From: an uncultured Helicobacteraceae bacterium
GTDB lineage: Bacteria; Campylobacterota; Campylobacteria; Campylobacterales; Helicobacteraceae
Assembly: GCA_934728205.1 (NCBI GenBank)
Contig: CAKVEH010000059.1
Coordinates: 1-8,050 of the forward strand
DNA: 8,050 nt
Reading direction: 5' to 3'
The notes under the pieces are model-generated. The model saw nothing but the letters and a program-made list of their open reading frames with translations. It was not told the DNA's origin and did no database searches. The position numbers were made by a program, and so were the translations under genes. This document shows positions 1-6,857 of this stretch, piece by piece (within the stretch, counting starts at the first letter, position 1; the number at the start of each line of letters is the position of its first letter).

Positions 1-98
1 ATATGTGCAAGGCGGTTGACAAAACCATGAAAATGGGTGAAATCTGCCTGCTTAAAAAAAGCGGCGGCAAAAGCGGGGAGTATAAAGCTCATAAATAA
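1..98 (+). CDS. moaC: MoaC, cyclic pyranopterin monophosphate synthase (C-terminal end only)
   Basis: This is the last part of a gene that begins before the window. The frame with codons starting at base 3 gives 31 residues and then TAA at 96-98. The visible peptide starts MCKAVDK and contains LLKKSGGKSG, which is the C-terminal signature of MoaC. MoaC works with MoaA to turn GTP into cyclic pyranopterin monophosphate, the first committed step of molybdenum cofactor synthesis in the cytoplasm. By recalled alignment to the E. coli protein, the lysine at bases 9-11 corresponds to catalytic Lys131. The gene ends about where the family normally ends, so nothing suggests truncation at the 3' side. 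No strong terminator follows; only AT-only hairpins surround the stop codon. The call rests on a short but very characteristic stretch. Confidence 0.85.
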   Translation, partial: MCKAVDKTMKMGEICLLKKSGGKSGEYKAHK

Positions 99-156
99 TA
101 TGTATTTATAAAGTTATTTTATTATTACACCGATGTTTTGCTTTATTTGTGAAACA

Positions 157-162
157 TAAAAT
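157..162 (+). promoter_or_regulatory. Possible -10 element for the small membrane-peptide gene
   Basis: TAAAAT (within ACATAAAAT) lies in an AT-rich stretch about 32 bases before the ATG at 195. That spacing would give a leader of roughly 25 bases. There is no TG extension and no clear -35 box, and AT-rich DNA yields such matches easily, so this is a weak call. Read-through from moaC is an alternative source of transcript. Confidence 0.3.
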
Positions 163-194
163 TTACAAGAATACACACAGGACAAGGGAATGGA

Positions 195-368
195 ATGACA
201 AAAAAATTTATCATTTTTTTAGGACTTTTTATTGGGGTGTTGTTTGTGGCGGAGTATTTCATACTAGGGAATACGATACTCTCAACACTAAGCAGTGAAA
301 ATCCTCTAAAACCTAAAAGCAGTGAGGAATTTTGCTCAAAATATCCACGACATAGAGCGTGCTTTTGA
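195..368 (+). CDS. Small single-pass membrane protein, 57 aa, function unknown
   Basis: I do not recognise this gene by name. It runs from ATG at 195 to TGA at 366-368. A good ribosome binding site, AAGGGA at 184-189, sits five bases before the start and supports this ATG. The peptide opens MTKK, then has a hydrophobic segment at about residues 5-24, followed by a polar tail rich in Ser, Lys and Pro. The tail carries two cysteines, C47 and C56, in a basic context (CSKYPRHRAC). By the positive-inside rule the N-terminus should be cytoplasmic and the tail periplasmic, so the cysteines could form a disulfide. It fills most of the moaC-clpS gap in the same direction. A longer antisense frame covers the same bases but has no binding site or coding character. 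Judged a real gene from its binding site, membrane segment and fit; homologues would settle it. Confidence 0.65.
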   Translation: MTKKFIIFLGLFIGVLFVAEYFILGNTILSTLSSENPLKPKSSEEFCSKYPRHRACF

Positions 369-369
369 T

Positions 370-391
370 TTAAGGTAGCATATTGCCTTAA
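370..391 (+). terminator. Weak hairpin after the small membrane-peptide gene
   Basis: TTAAGG at 370-375 pairs with CCTTAA at 386-391. Three inner pairs (two of them G-U) can extend the stem to nine pairs with a four-base loop. It starts one base after the TGA of the small gene, where a terminator would be expected. Only GTTTGTAT follows directly and the first run of six T lies about 16 bases further on, so intrinsic termination would be inefficient at best. Confidence 0.25.
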
Positions 392-436
392 GTTTGTATA
401 AAATCGTTTTTTGATAGCATAATTTTGCGTTGCTTG

Positions 437-445
437 TGGTAAAAT
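437..445 (+). promoter_or_regulatory. Extended -10 promoter for the clpS operon
   Basis: TGGTAAAAT matches the extended -10 form (TGn followed by a TATAAT-like hexamer) that the vegetative sigma factor of Helicobacter favours, with AT-rich DNA upstream in place of a -35 box. The predicted start near 452 gives a leader of about 28 bases that includes the binding site AAAGGA (467-472), seven bases before the ATG of clpS. A second candidate, TATAAA at 397-402, lies further upstream and could be an additional start. No operator or heat-shock repeat was recognised nearby. Confidence 0.5.
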
Positions 446-479
446 GCTTAGCAAAAATACCTACGCAAAGGATTAGGTA

Positions 480-779
480 ATGCCACAAATAAGCCAAGAG
501 AGTTTAACCGAGATTTTTTTAGAAGAGCCAAGCCTCTTTCGCGTGCTTTTACTCAATGATGATAAGACGACAATGGACTTTGTGGTGTTTGTGCTGGTAG
601 AAATCTTTGATAAAACTAGAGATGAGGCTACCAAAGTAATGCTCCAAATCCATAAAGAGGGCTCTGGAGTGTGCGGGATTTATACTTATGATGTGGCTGA
701 ACTCAAAGCCAATCAAGTGGTAGAAATCGCGCGCCAAAAGGGCTATCCGCTCCGCGTAGAAATCGAAGAAATTATCTAA
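480..779 (+). CDS. clpS: ClpS, N-degron adaptor of the ClpAP protease
   Basis: ClpS binds proteins with destabilising N-terminal residues (Leu, Phe, Tyr, Trp) and hands them to the N-terminal domain of ClpA for unfolding and degradation by ClpP in the cytoplasm. The 99-residue protein has a short flexible N-terminal arm (about residues 1-16), needed in the family for handover, followed by the compact core. The specificity pocket is intact: N26-D27-D28, T30-T31-M32 and M54 with H58, matching the conserved Asn-Asp-Asp, Met and His of the family. The HKEG at 58-61 and GVCGIYT segments are also typical. The start is supported by AAAGGA at 467-472. It is the first gene of an operon; its stop is eight bases before the clpA start, and the clpA binding site overlaps that stop. 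No aat (Leu/Phe-tRNA-protein transferase) gene accompanies it in this window. Confidence 0.95.
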   Translation: MPQISQESLTEIFLEEPSLFRVLLLNDDKTTMDFVVFVLVEIFDKTRDEATKVMLQIHKEGSGVCGIYTYDVAELKANQVVEIARQKGYPLRVEIEEII

Positions 780-787
780 GGAAGCCT

Positions 788-3046
788 ATGACTGATAGCC
801 TTAATCACATCATCAAAAGAGCCCAAGACATTGCAAGGGAAATGAAACATAACATTCTCACCACCGAGCATATTTTTTTAGCGATTTTATGCGAGCAAAG
901 CGGGAGTGATTTTTTATCGCGTTGCGGTGGGAATCCTGTGTGGATGGGAGAAAATATCTCAAATTACCTTAAAAAATATATCCCAACTTCTGTCCGCTTA
1001 AATGCTAGCCCTATCCACACCCCAGCTCTAAAGCGCGTGTTTTCGCTAATGTATCACTTAAAATCCCAACGCACTAATAATCGCCAAAATGAAGTGAGTG
1101 ATTTTGTCGTGGCGGTTTTAGAGGAGGATTGCTTTAGCGCGAGAATCTTGCACGCACAAGGGATTGACCATTATAGCATTCGCGCTTGCTTAAACCAAAT
1201 GCAAGGTGAGAGCGAAGAGGCTGAGGGCGTGGAGTTTGAAGTCAAAAATAGCCCAGATTCCCAAAAGAAAGAGAGCTATCTCGCACAATTTGCCAAAAAC
1301 CTCACAAAAGCAGCAAAAGATGGCAAGATTGACCCGATTATCGGGCGTGATGAGGAGATTTTACGCATTAGTGAGATTTTGTGTCGGCGTAAGAAAAATA
1401 ATCCAATCTTAATCGGGGAATCTGGCGTGGGCAAAAGCGCGATTGCAGAGGGACTGGCATTAGAGATTAGTCAAAGGCGCGTGCCAAAGACTTTGCACAA
1501 TGCGCAAGTGTTTATGCTTGATTTGGCATCAATGGTTTCAGGGAGCAAGTATCGAGGCGACTTTGAGAAGCGACTAAAAGGCGTGCTAAAGGAGTTGGAG
1601 GGCATTAAAGATAGCATTGTGTTTATCGATGAGATTCACACAATCGTGGGTGCGGGCGCGGCAAATAGCTCAAGCCTTGATGCGTCAAACTTGCTTAAGC
1701 CAGCATTAGCAAATGGCACGCTTCGCTGCATTGGCGCGACTACTTTTAATGAGTTTAAGCAAACTTTTGATAAGGACAAGGCGTTGCTTCGTAGATTTTC
1801 TAAAATCGAGGTAAAAGAGCCCAGCTTAGAGGATTGTTATAAAATTTTATACGGGCTTGCGCCTATTTATGAGGAATATCACGGCGTGAAATACACACAA
1901 GGTGCTGTGAGAGCGTGTGTGGATTTATCTCATCGCTACATTAGTGATAAGTTTTTGCCTGACAAGGCGATTGATTTACTTGATGAGAGTGGAGCGTTTT
2001 TTAAGATTAAAGAGAGTGGCAAGAAACTCATTTCGCCCAAAGATATAGAATCTATCATTTCAAAAACCGTGCATATCCCAAAATCACGCATTAACAACGA
2101 TGAGGGCAAGATTCTCAAAAATCTCAATAAAAGACTAAAAGAGCGCATTTTCGCTCAAGATAAAGCCATTAGCGAAGTGGTGCGCGTGATTAAGAAAAAC
2201 AAAGCAGGGCTTGGCGAAGTCAATAAACCCATTGGAAGTTTTGTGTTTGCAGGACCAAGTGGCGTGGGTAAGACAGAGCTTAGCATAGAGCTTGCTAAGG
2301 CATTAGGCATTGAGTTTGTGAAGTTTGATATGAGCGAGTATATGGAGGCACATTCGATTTCACGCTTAATCGGCGCACCTGCTGGATATGTGGGCTTTGA
2401 GCAGGGTGGATTGTTGGTAGATAGCATTCGCAAGAAGCCTTATTGTGTGTTGTTGCTTGATGAGATTGAAAAAGCGCATAGTGATATTTATAATGTGCTT
2501 TTACAAGTGCTTGATTCTGCGAGCTTGACTGATAATGCAGGCAATAAGGCGGATTTTAAAAATGTCATTGTCATTATGACAAGCAATGCTGGGAGCAAAG
2601 AGGGTAATACACTTGGCTTTAATATGGATAATAAGGGCAAGAGTGAGGGTGCGATTAAAGAGCTTTTCTCGCCAGAATTTCGCTCACGCCTTGATGGCGT
2701 GGTGCATTTCGCCCCACTTGGAATCGCACAATATAAACTTATCGCTAAGAAGTTTTTAGCAGATTTGAGCGCGCAACTCGCTCAAAAGCGTATTGCCCTT
2801 ATCCCTGATAACAAGGCATTAGAGTTTTTAGCAACGCGCAGTGTGGATAATGCGCTTGGCGCACGCGAGATTAAACGGCTTATTGATACACAAATTAAAA
2901 TGCCTTTAAGTGATGAGATTTTGTTTGGCACGCTTAAAAGGGGTGGTGATGTGCAAATTAGCATCAAAAATAACACCCTAAGCCTTAAAGTAGTGGCAAA
3001 AGATTCTCCAAAAAACGCTCATAAGTTACTTGATGAAGTGCTTTGA
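788..3046 (+). CDS. clpA: ClpA, ATP-dependent Clp protease unfoldase subunit
   Basis: ClpA is a hexameric Hsp100/AAA+ ring that unfolds substrates and threads them into ClpP. The 752-residue protein, close to the E. coli length, has the double Clp N-domain (about 1-140), then two ATPase modules. Module one has Walker A GESGVGKS (210-217), Walker B VFIDE (278-282) and a pore loop KYRG (254-257). Module two has Walker A GPSGVGKT (489-496), Walker B LLLDE (555-559) and the pore loop GYVG (533-536). The short linker between modules, without a long coiled-coil M domain, separates it from ClpB and ClpC. LGF at 609-611 is the likely ClpP-docking loop (IGL in E. coli). A binding site AAGGA at 778-782 overlaps the clpS stop, suggesting coupled translation. 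The 3' end overlaps the next gene by 14 bases. clpP is not in the window. Confidence 0.97.
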   Translation: MTDSLNHIIKRAQDIAREMKHNILTTEHIFLAILCEQSGSDFLSRCGGNPVWMGENISNYLKKYIPTSVRLNASPIHTPALKRVFSLMYHLKSQRTNNRQNEVSDFVVAVLEEDCFSARILHAQGIDHYSIRACLNQMQGESEEAEGVEFEVKNSPDSQKKESYLAQFAKNLTKAAKDGKIDPIIGRDEEILRISEILCRRKKNNPILIGESGVGKSAIAEGLALEISQRRVPKTLHNAQVFMLDLASMVSGSKYRGDFEKRLKGVLKELEGIKDSIVFIDEIHTIVGAGAANSSSLDASNLLKPALANGTLRCIGATTFNEFKQTFDKDKALLRRFSKIEVKEPSLEDCYKILYGLAPIYEEYHGVKYTQGAVRACVDLSHRYISDKFLPDKAIDLLDESGAFFKIKESGKKLISPKDIESIISKTVHIPKSRINNDEGKILKNLNKRLKERIFAQDKAISEVVRVIKKNKAGLGEVNKPIGSFVFAGPSGVGKTELSIELAKALGIEFVKFDMSEYMEAHSISRLIGAPAGYVGFEQGGLLVDSIRKKPYCVLLLDEIEKAHSDIYNVLLQVLDSASLTDNAGNKADFKNVIVIMTSNAGSKEGNTLGFNMDNKGKSEGAIKELFSPEFRSRLDGVVHFAPLGIAQYKLIAKKFLADLSAQLAQKRIALIPDNKALEFLATRSVDNALGAREIKRLIDTQIKMPLSDEILFGTLKRGGDVQISIKNNTLSLKVVAKDSPKNAHKLLDEVL

Positions 3047-3842
3047 GATTGACTTTGAGCGCGTAAAAGCCTGCGTATATAGAAGCGAATATAATGGCTA
3101 TGGCGGGTATTTCCACCCGATAGTAGAGTTTGAGAATCTTTGCCTCAAGTCGTTTTTAGGCATTGATGAAATCCTCCAAACACTCCAAAATAATACAAAT
3201 AATTTTTTGGCTGGTAATGACGCCTCAAATGTCTTGCTTTGGGGGGCTAGAGGCTGTGGGAAAAGCTCAAGTATCCGCGCGGTTTTAACGCATTGTTTGC
3301 TTGCTGATAATCCCAAAAGTGCAAGCCAAGAGCAAAATCCTCAATGTCCTTTACGCGTGATTGAGATTCCTAAAATTGGGATTGAGATTTTGCCAATGAC
3401 ACTGGACTTTGTGCGTAACCTGCCATATAAATTTATTATTTTTTGTGATGATTTATCTTTTGGCGCGGGAGATGAGAGCTATAAGGCATTAAAAAGTATT
3501 TTAGATGGTGGATTTGAGGCGCGCGCAAGCAATGTGCTTTTTTATGCGACTTCTAATATGCGCCACTTACTTTTGGAGGAATACGCTCAAGATACGCTTC
3601 ATTTAGATGATAAAAAAGATGAGATTATCGCGCTAAGCGATAGATTTGGGATTTCTATGGGGTTGTATTCGCTTGGTAGCGAGGATTTTATGCGTATTGT
3701 TAATAGTGAGCTTTCCTTTAATGCGGGCATTAGCGATGAAGCCCTGCGTCAAAAAGCACTGAACTATGCTACCCAAAAGGGCAGTCGTAATGCTAGAGTA
3801 GCAAAAGAGTTTGCCAAACTCTATAAAAATCACCTTATTTGA
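3033..3842 (+). CDS. DUF815-family AAA+ ATPase, role unknown
   Basis: A cytoplasmic P-loop ATPase of 269 residues when started at ATG 3033; a TTG one codon earlier is possible but less likely. No strong binding site precedes it and the start lies inside clpA (14-base overlap), so translation is probably coupled to clpA. Counting from ATG, an N-terminal region with NNTNNFLAG leads into NVLLWG and the Walker A GARGCGKS (71-78). Then come the Walker B FIIFCDD (134-140), a sensor-like YATSN (171-175), LSDRFG (201-206) with the probable arginine finger, and GSRNARVAKEF (250-260) in the sensor-2 position. This order is that of DUF815 proteins, which are widespread but of unassigned function. All nucleotide-handling residues are present, so it should be active. 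Its position behind clpSA suggests, but does not prove, a role with ClpAP or another substrate-remodelling task. DnaA/DnaC-like loader is an alternative idea. Confidence 0.85.
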   Translation: MKCFEIDFERVKACVYRSEYNGYGGYFHPIVEFENLCLKSFLGIDEILQTLQNNTNNFLAGNDASNVLLWGARGCGKSSSIRAVLTHCLLADNPKSASQEQNPQCPLRVIEIPKIGIEILPMTLDFVRNLPYKFIIFCDDLSFGAGDESYKALKSILDGGFEARASNVLFYATSNMRHLLLEEYAQDTLHLDDKKDEIIALSDRFGISMGLYSLGSEDFMRIVNSELSFNAGISDEALRQKALNYATQKGSRNARVAKEFAKLYKNHLI

Positions 3843-3845
3843 GCT

Positions 3846-3850
3846 AGGGG
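3846..3850 (+). promoter_or_regulatory. Ribosome binding site that fixes a TTG start
   Basis: AGGGG lies six bases before TTG at 3857-3859. No ATG or GTG lies in frame near this position, and starting at this TTG yields an intact lipoprotein signal peptide. The site therefore decides an unusual start codon. Confidence 0.7.
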
Positions 3851-3856
3851 CAAATT

Positions 3857-5215
3857 TTGCGAATCATTATCTTTACACTACTAGCTTTGCTTTTTAGTGC
3901 TTGTGTGAGGGTAGATTCTGATGGATTAGTTGTCATTATAGAGCCAGAAGAGTTGCGTGAATTTTCCCAAGACCCGCTTTTTTATTACAAACTTCAAAGC
4001 CAGCAAGACTTCCTAGCAGATGAAAAATTAAGCAAGGAGGAAATCACAAGGCTTAAAAAGCAATATTTGGAGAGCCTTTTTTTGCCTTGGAATGAAAAAC
4101 CAAACAAAAACAAAAAAGAGATATTTTGGATAACGCCTAATTTTGTCAAACTCCTTATGAGTAGCTATGGCGAGAATCTTAAGCCCTATACACAAAAGCA
4201 AGCCCAAGATTTGCTTGATTCTATGCGTTTAAACGCCTATCCAAGCGTAAATAAAAAGGCAATCATCACAAAAACCACGAGTGTGCGTGTCGTGCCTAGT
4301 ATTCTGCCACGATTTAGCACGCAATATGGCTATCCCATTGATAGATGGCAAAATTCGCTTATCTTTGCAGGCACGCCCGTGCTTGTAACGCATTTTGATA
4401 GCTCAAGGCGATTTTTGCATATCCAATCAGGCTTTGTGTATGGTTGGGTGGAGTCAAGTGATGTCGCCTTTGTGAGTGAAAAAGATGAAAAAAAGATACG
4501 CGATTTTAGCGATTATGTCGCTACTAATGTGGAATCTACGCATTTAGTAGATTCCACAAATAGCTATATCACCACTGCGAGGCTTGGGCAAGTCTTTGCC
4601 CTCAACCAAAAAAGGAGCAATGCAAAAGAATATGAGCTCTACACTTATATCCGCCAAGATAATGGCTATGTAAAAATTATCACCACAAAAAGCAAAAAGA
4701 GCAACTTCACGCCTTTCCCGCAGGATTTTAACAAAGAAAAAATCGCTACGCTTCTTAGTCAAGTAATGGGGAAGCAATATGGCTGGGGTGGGCTTTATGA
4801 GGAGCGTGATTGCTCGGCATTGGTGCGTGATATATACGCGCTAAATGGCATTTTTTTGCCACGCAACTCTAAAGCACAAGGATTTTTTGGCAAAATGCAC
4901 CAAGATATTAGCACACTTGAGTTAAAAGAAAAAGAAGAATATATCATCACTAATGGCGAGCCTTTTTATACGATTTTATGGTTGCAGGGGCACATTGCCA
5001 TTTATATTGGCACATATAAGGGTAGGGCGATGGTTGCGCATAGTTCGTGGGCAATCAATGAGGGCAAAAGCAAAAAAGTGCTTGGTGGCATAGTTATCAC
5101 AGATTTACACATTGGCGGGAAAGAAAATTCACTTTTGCTCCGCATTGGCGCAATGAGTAATCTACGCCATATACGAGAGAAAGTTTTGCAAAGTCCTAAG
5201 CCACTTACGCGCTAG
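3857..5215 (+). CDS. Lipoprotein with SH3 and NlpC/P60 peptidase domains, probable cell-wall hydrolase
   Basis: A 452-residue exported protein starting at TTG, 14 bases after the DUF815 gene. The first 16 residues form a lipoprotein signal (hydrophobic core, then LLFSAC, with C16 the likely lipidated cysteine). Residues about 35-130 resemble the helical N-terminal region that precedes SH3 modules in this family. Two bacterial SH3-like segments follow (roughly 138-205, with TSVRVVPS and YGWVESSDVAF, and about 235-285). The NlpC/P60 domain occupies about 293-430. Its catalytic triad is visible: C319 in RDCSALV, H379 in GHIAIYIG and H395 in VAHSSW. Family members of this architecture cleave stem peptides of peptidoglycan, typically next to gamma-D-Glu, during turnover or recycling; that substrate is inferred. 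It closes the clpS operon and ends four bases from the converging yraN stop. A perfect inverted repeat lies in the linker between the SH3 segments. Confidence 0.85.
   Translation: MRIIIFTLLALLFSACVRVDSDGLVVIIEPEELREFSQDPLFYYKLQSQQDFLADEKLSKEEITRLKKQYLESLFLPWNEKPNKNKKEIFWITPNFVKLLMSSYGENLKPYTQKQAQDLLDSMRLNAYPSVNKKAIITKTTSVRVVPSILPRFSTQYGYPIDRWQNSLIFAGTPVLVTHFDSSRRFLHIQSGFVYGWVESSDVAFVSEKDEKKIRDFSDYVATNVESTHLVDSTNSYITTARLGQVFALNQKRSNAKEYELYTYIRQDNGYVKIITTKSKKSNFTPFPQDFNKEKIATLLSQVMGKQYGWGGLYEERDCSALVRDIYALNGIFLPRNSKAQGFFGKMHQDISTLELKEKEEYIITNGEPFYTILWLQGHIAIYIGTYKGRAMVAHSSWAINEGKSKKVLGGIVITDLHIGGKENSLLLRIGAMSNLRHIREKVLQSPKPLTR
4528..4558. repeat. Perfect 12-bp inverted repeat inside the NlpC/P60 gene
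   Basis: TGTGGAATCTAC (4528-4539) is followed by a seven-base loop GCATTTA and then GTAGATTCCACA (4547-4558), its exact reverse complement. It lies in frame and encodes the polar linker NVESTHLVDSTN between the two SH3-like segments, where sequence constraint should be low. Each arm contains one copy of AGATTCC, a word over-represented in this window. No T-run follows, so it is not a classic terminator. Confidence 0.85.
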
Positions 5216-5219
5216 ATTC

Positions 5220-5558
5220 TCATATTTGTGTGATATTTTCTAATAGCTCATAGCGCGGTTGTTTGTCATATCGAATAATGAGTGCATCAAGGCAATATGG
5301 CAGTTTGCTAGGGTTTTTAAGCTCATAGAGATTGATAGCTTTAATAAGTCTTTTGATTTTTGTATGTGTGAGGTTTTGGGTTGGCTCGAAGTTTTGTCCG
5401 CTTTTTACTTCGATAAAGTGCAAGATTCCAGCCTTTTTCGCCACGATGTCAATCTCTCCATATCGTGCGAAAAAGTTGCGCTCAATAATCTCAAAGCCCA
5501 TAGAGTGCAAAAATACGCAAGCCTCTTGCTCTGCTTCTTGTCCTTTTTGTTTGCTCAT
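5220..5558 (-). CDS. yraN: YraN/UPF0102 family protein, nuclease-like fold
   Basis: A 112-residue protein ending in TGA (complement of 5220-5222). It shows the UPF0102 pattern: KGQEAEQEA at the start, then YGEIDIVA with E35 and D37, and HFIEVKSG with E50 and K52. These residues form the D-(n)-E-x-K arrangement of PD-(D/E)xK nucleases, to which the family is related by fold; Holliday-junction resolvase-like activity has been proposed but the cellular role is not settled. It starts three bases after the hom stop with only a poor binding site (GGAA inside the end of hom), so it is probably translated by coupling from hom. In H. pylori, as I recall, yraN also follows hom and is then followed by trxA; here trxA is absent and the gene meets a converging lipoprotein gene instead. 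Confidence 0.88.
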   Translation of the reverse strand: MSKQKGQEAEQEACVFLHSMGFEIIERNFFARYGEIDIVAKKAGILHFIEVKSGQNFEPTQNLTHTKIKRLIKAINLYELKNPSKLPYCLDALIIRYDKQPRYELLENITQI

Positions 5559-5561
5559 TGG

Positions 5562-6857
5562 CTATTCCATACGGATTTTGTAGGGTTTTTGTAGGATAGA
5601 ATCTAAGTCCTCCAATGCTTTAAGCGCGTTGTTAATGTCAGATTCTTTGCTTGTGTGAGTAGAGAAAAGGAGCTTTGCCACGCCTACTTTATCACCTTGT
5701 TTTTGTAAAAATACTTTGATAGAAATGTTATTTTGTCCGAGTATTTGTGTGATTTTACTAAGCACGCCGGGCTTATCTTGCGTGTAGAGGCGGATATAGT
5801 AGCGCGAGAGAATCTCATTTGGCTTTTTTAGTGTGATAGTGGATTTGGTATTTTTGCTTTGAGGAAGTATATCAGCGCAAGATTCCTGCTTGCCACGCCA
5901 ATTTCGTGCAATTTCCATTAAATCAGCAATCACAGAGCTTGCCGTAGCTTCGCCTCCAGCCCCCGCTCCATAATACATAGATTCTCCCACACAATCCCCA
6001 ACCACACTAATGCCATTCATTACGCCACCCACTTTGCTAATCATAGAATCTTTGCGAATAAGTGTGGGATGCACGCGCAATTCAAGTGCTTGTTTGTCGC
6101 GTTTGGCAATGCCTAGAAGTTTAATCACATAGCCAAACTCCTTTGCAAAGTCCATATCATCACTTGTAATCCCATCAATCCCCTCAATGACAATATTTTG
6201 TGGCAGAGCGTCAATCCCAAAGGCAAGTGAGGCAAGGATAAGGAGCTTGTGCCCAGCGTCCATTCCGTTAATATCAAGTGTTGGGTCAGCTTCGGCATAG
6301 CCGAGATTTTGCGCTTCTTTGAGTGCATCTTGGAAATTTTTGTTTTCTTCAAACATTTGCGTTAAGATGTAATTGCTTGTTCCATTTAATATGCCACGAA
6401 TTGCGAGGATTTCATTCGCACAAAGTCCATCTTTGAGTGCGCGAATAATGGGAATCCCACCACCCACACTTGCCTCAAAGCCAATGGGTGTGCTTTTGGC
6501 GACTTGCTTTAAAGAAGCGCGATGATAGGCGAGCATTGCTTTATTTGCTGTGATAAATGCCTTTTTTTGCGTGAGTGCTCTTTGTGCCACTTGATATGCG
6601 AGCTCTACTCCGCCCATAAGCTCGATAACCACATCAATGCTCTCATCGTTGAGTACACAATCTATGTCGTTTTCCAAAGGAATGTGAATGCCATTAAGGG
6701 CTTTTTTTGACTTTTCTATGTTGCGCGTTACGCCTTTTTTGATGATGAAATTTACGCCACAGCGCGCACAAATAAGCTCTTTGTTTTGCTCTAAGATTCT
6801 TATTACCGCGCTACCGACCACGCCAACGCCAATAATCCCTATGTTAAGTGTTTGCAT
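5562..6857 (-). CDS. hom: Homoserine dehydrogenase with ACT domain
   Basis: Catalyses NAD(P)H-dependent reduction of aspartate 4-semialdehyde to homoserine, the branch point toward threonine and methionine. The 431-residue, monofunctional cytoplasmic enzyme has a Rossmann nucleotide-binding loop GVGVVG (10-15), ITANKAM with K106, a conserved catalytic-domain segment GILNGTSNYI (155-164), GYAEADPTLD (186-195) and DAGHKLLILA (200-209) carrying K204, the usual catalytic lysine. Residues about 353-425 form an ACT domain (YYIRLYTQDKPGVLSKI onward), the usual site of feedback control by threonine. No fused aspartate kinase is present, unlike E. coli ThrA. The start overlaps the aminotransferase stop by 14 bases and lacks a good binding site, which points to coupled translation. 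thrC and thrB are not in the window. Length and motifs are normal for the family. Confidence 0.96.
   Translation of the reverse strand: MQTLNIGIIGVGVVGSAVIRILEQNKELICARCGVNFIIKKGVTRNIEKSKKALNGIHIPLENDIDCVLNDESIDVVIELMGGVELAYQVAQRALTQKKAFITANKAMLAYHRASLKQVAKSTPIGFEASVGGGIPIIRALKDGLCANEILAIRGILNGTSNYILTQMFEENKNFQDALKEAQNLGYAEADPTLDINGMDAGHKLLILASLAFGIDALPQNIVIEGIDGITSDDMDFAKEFGYVIKLLGIAKRDKQALELRVHPTLIRKDSMISKVGGVMNGISVVGDCVGESMYYGAGAGGEATASSVIADLMEIARNWRGKQESCADILPQSKNTKSTITLKKPNEILSRYYIRLYTQDKPGVLSKITQILGQNNISIKVFLQKQGDKVGVAKLLFSTHTSKESDINNALKALEDLDSILQKPYKIRME

Noticed and set aside
91..126. AT-only inverted repeats around the moaC stop (ATAAATA 91-97 with TATTTAT 103-109; AATAATA 94-100 with TATTATT 120-126)
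   Set aside because: Stems contain no G-C pair and would be unstable; such pairings are expected by chance in AT-rich DNA, so not called a terminator.
200..220. A7 and T7 runs early in the small gene as phase-variation switches
   Set aside because: Several T7 runs also occur inside clpS, clpA and the NlpC/P60 gene. Phase-variable tracts in Helicobacter are usually longer.
143..454. 103-codon minus-strand frame opposite the small membrane-peptide gene
   Set aside because: It has no good binding site, no recognisable domain, and lies antisense to a frame with a better start and a clear membrane segment.
3030..3032. TTG at 3030 as the start of the DUF815 gene
   Set aside because: An ATG is the very next codon and no binding site favours the TTG.
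5259..5594. Two overlapping plus-strand frames (5259-5594 and 5332-5583) opposite yraN and the end of hom
   Set aside because: They are mirror frames of a recognised conserved family; their Cys/Phe/Ser-rich hydrophobic translation is typical of antisense shadows.
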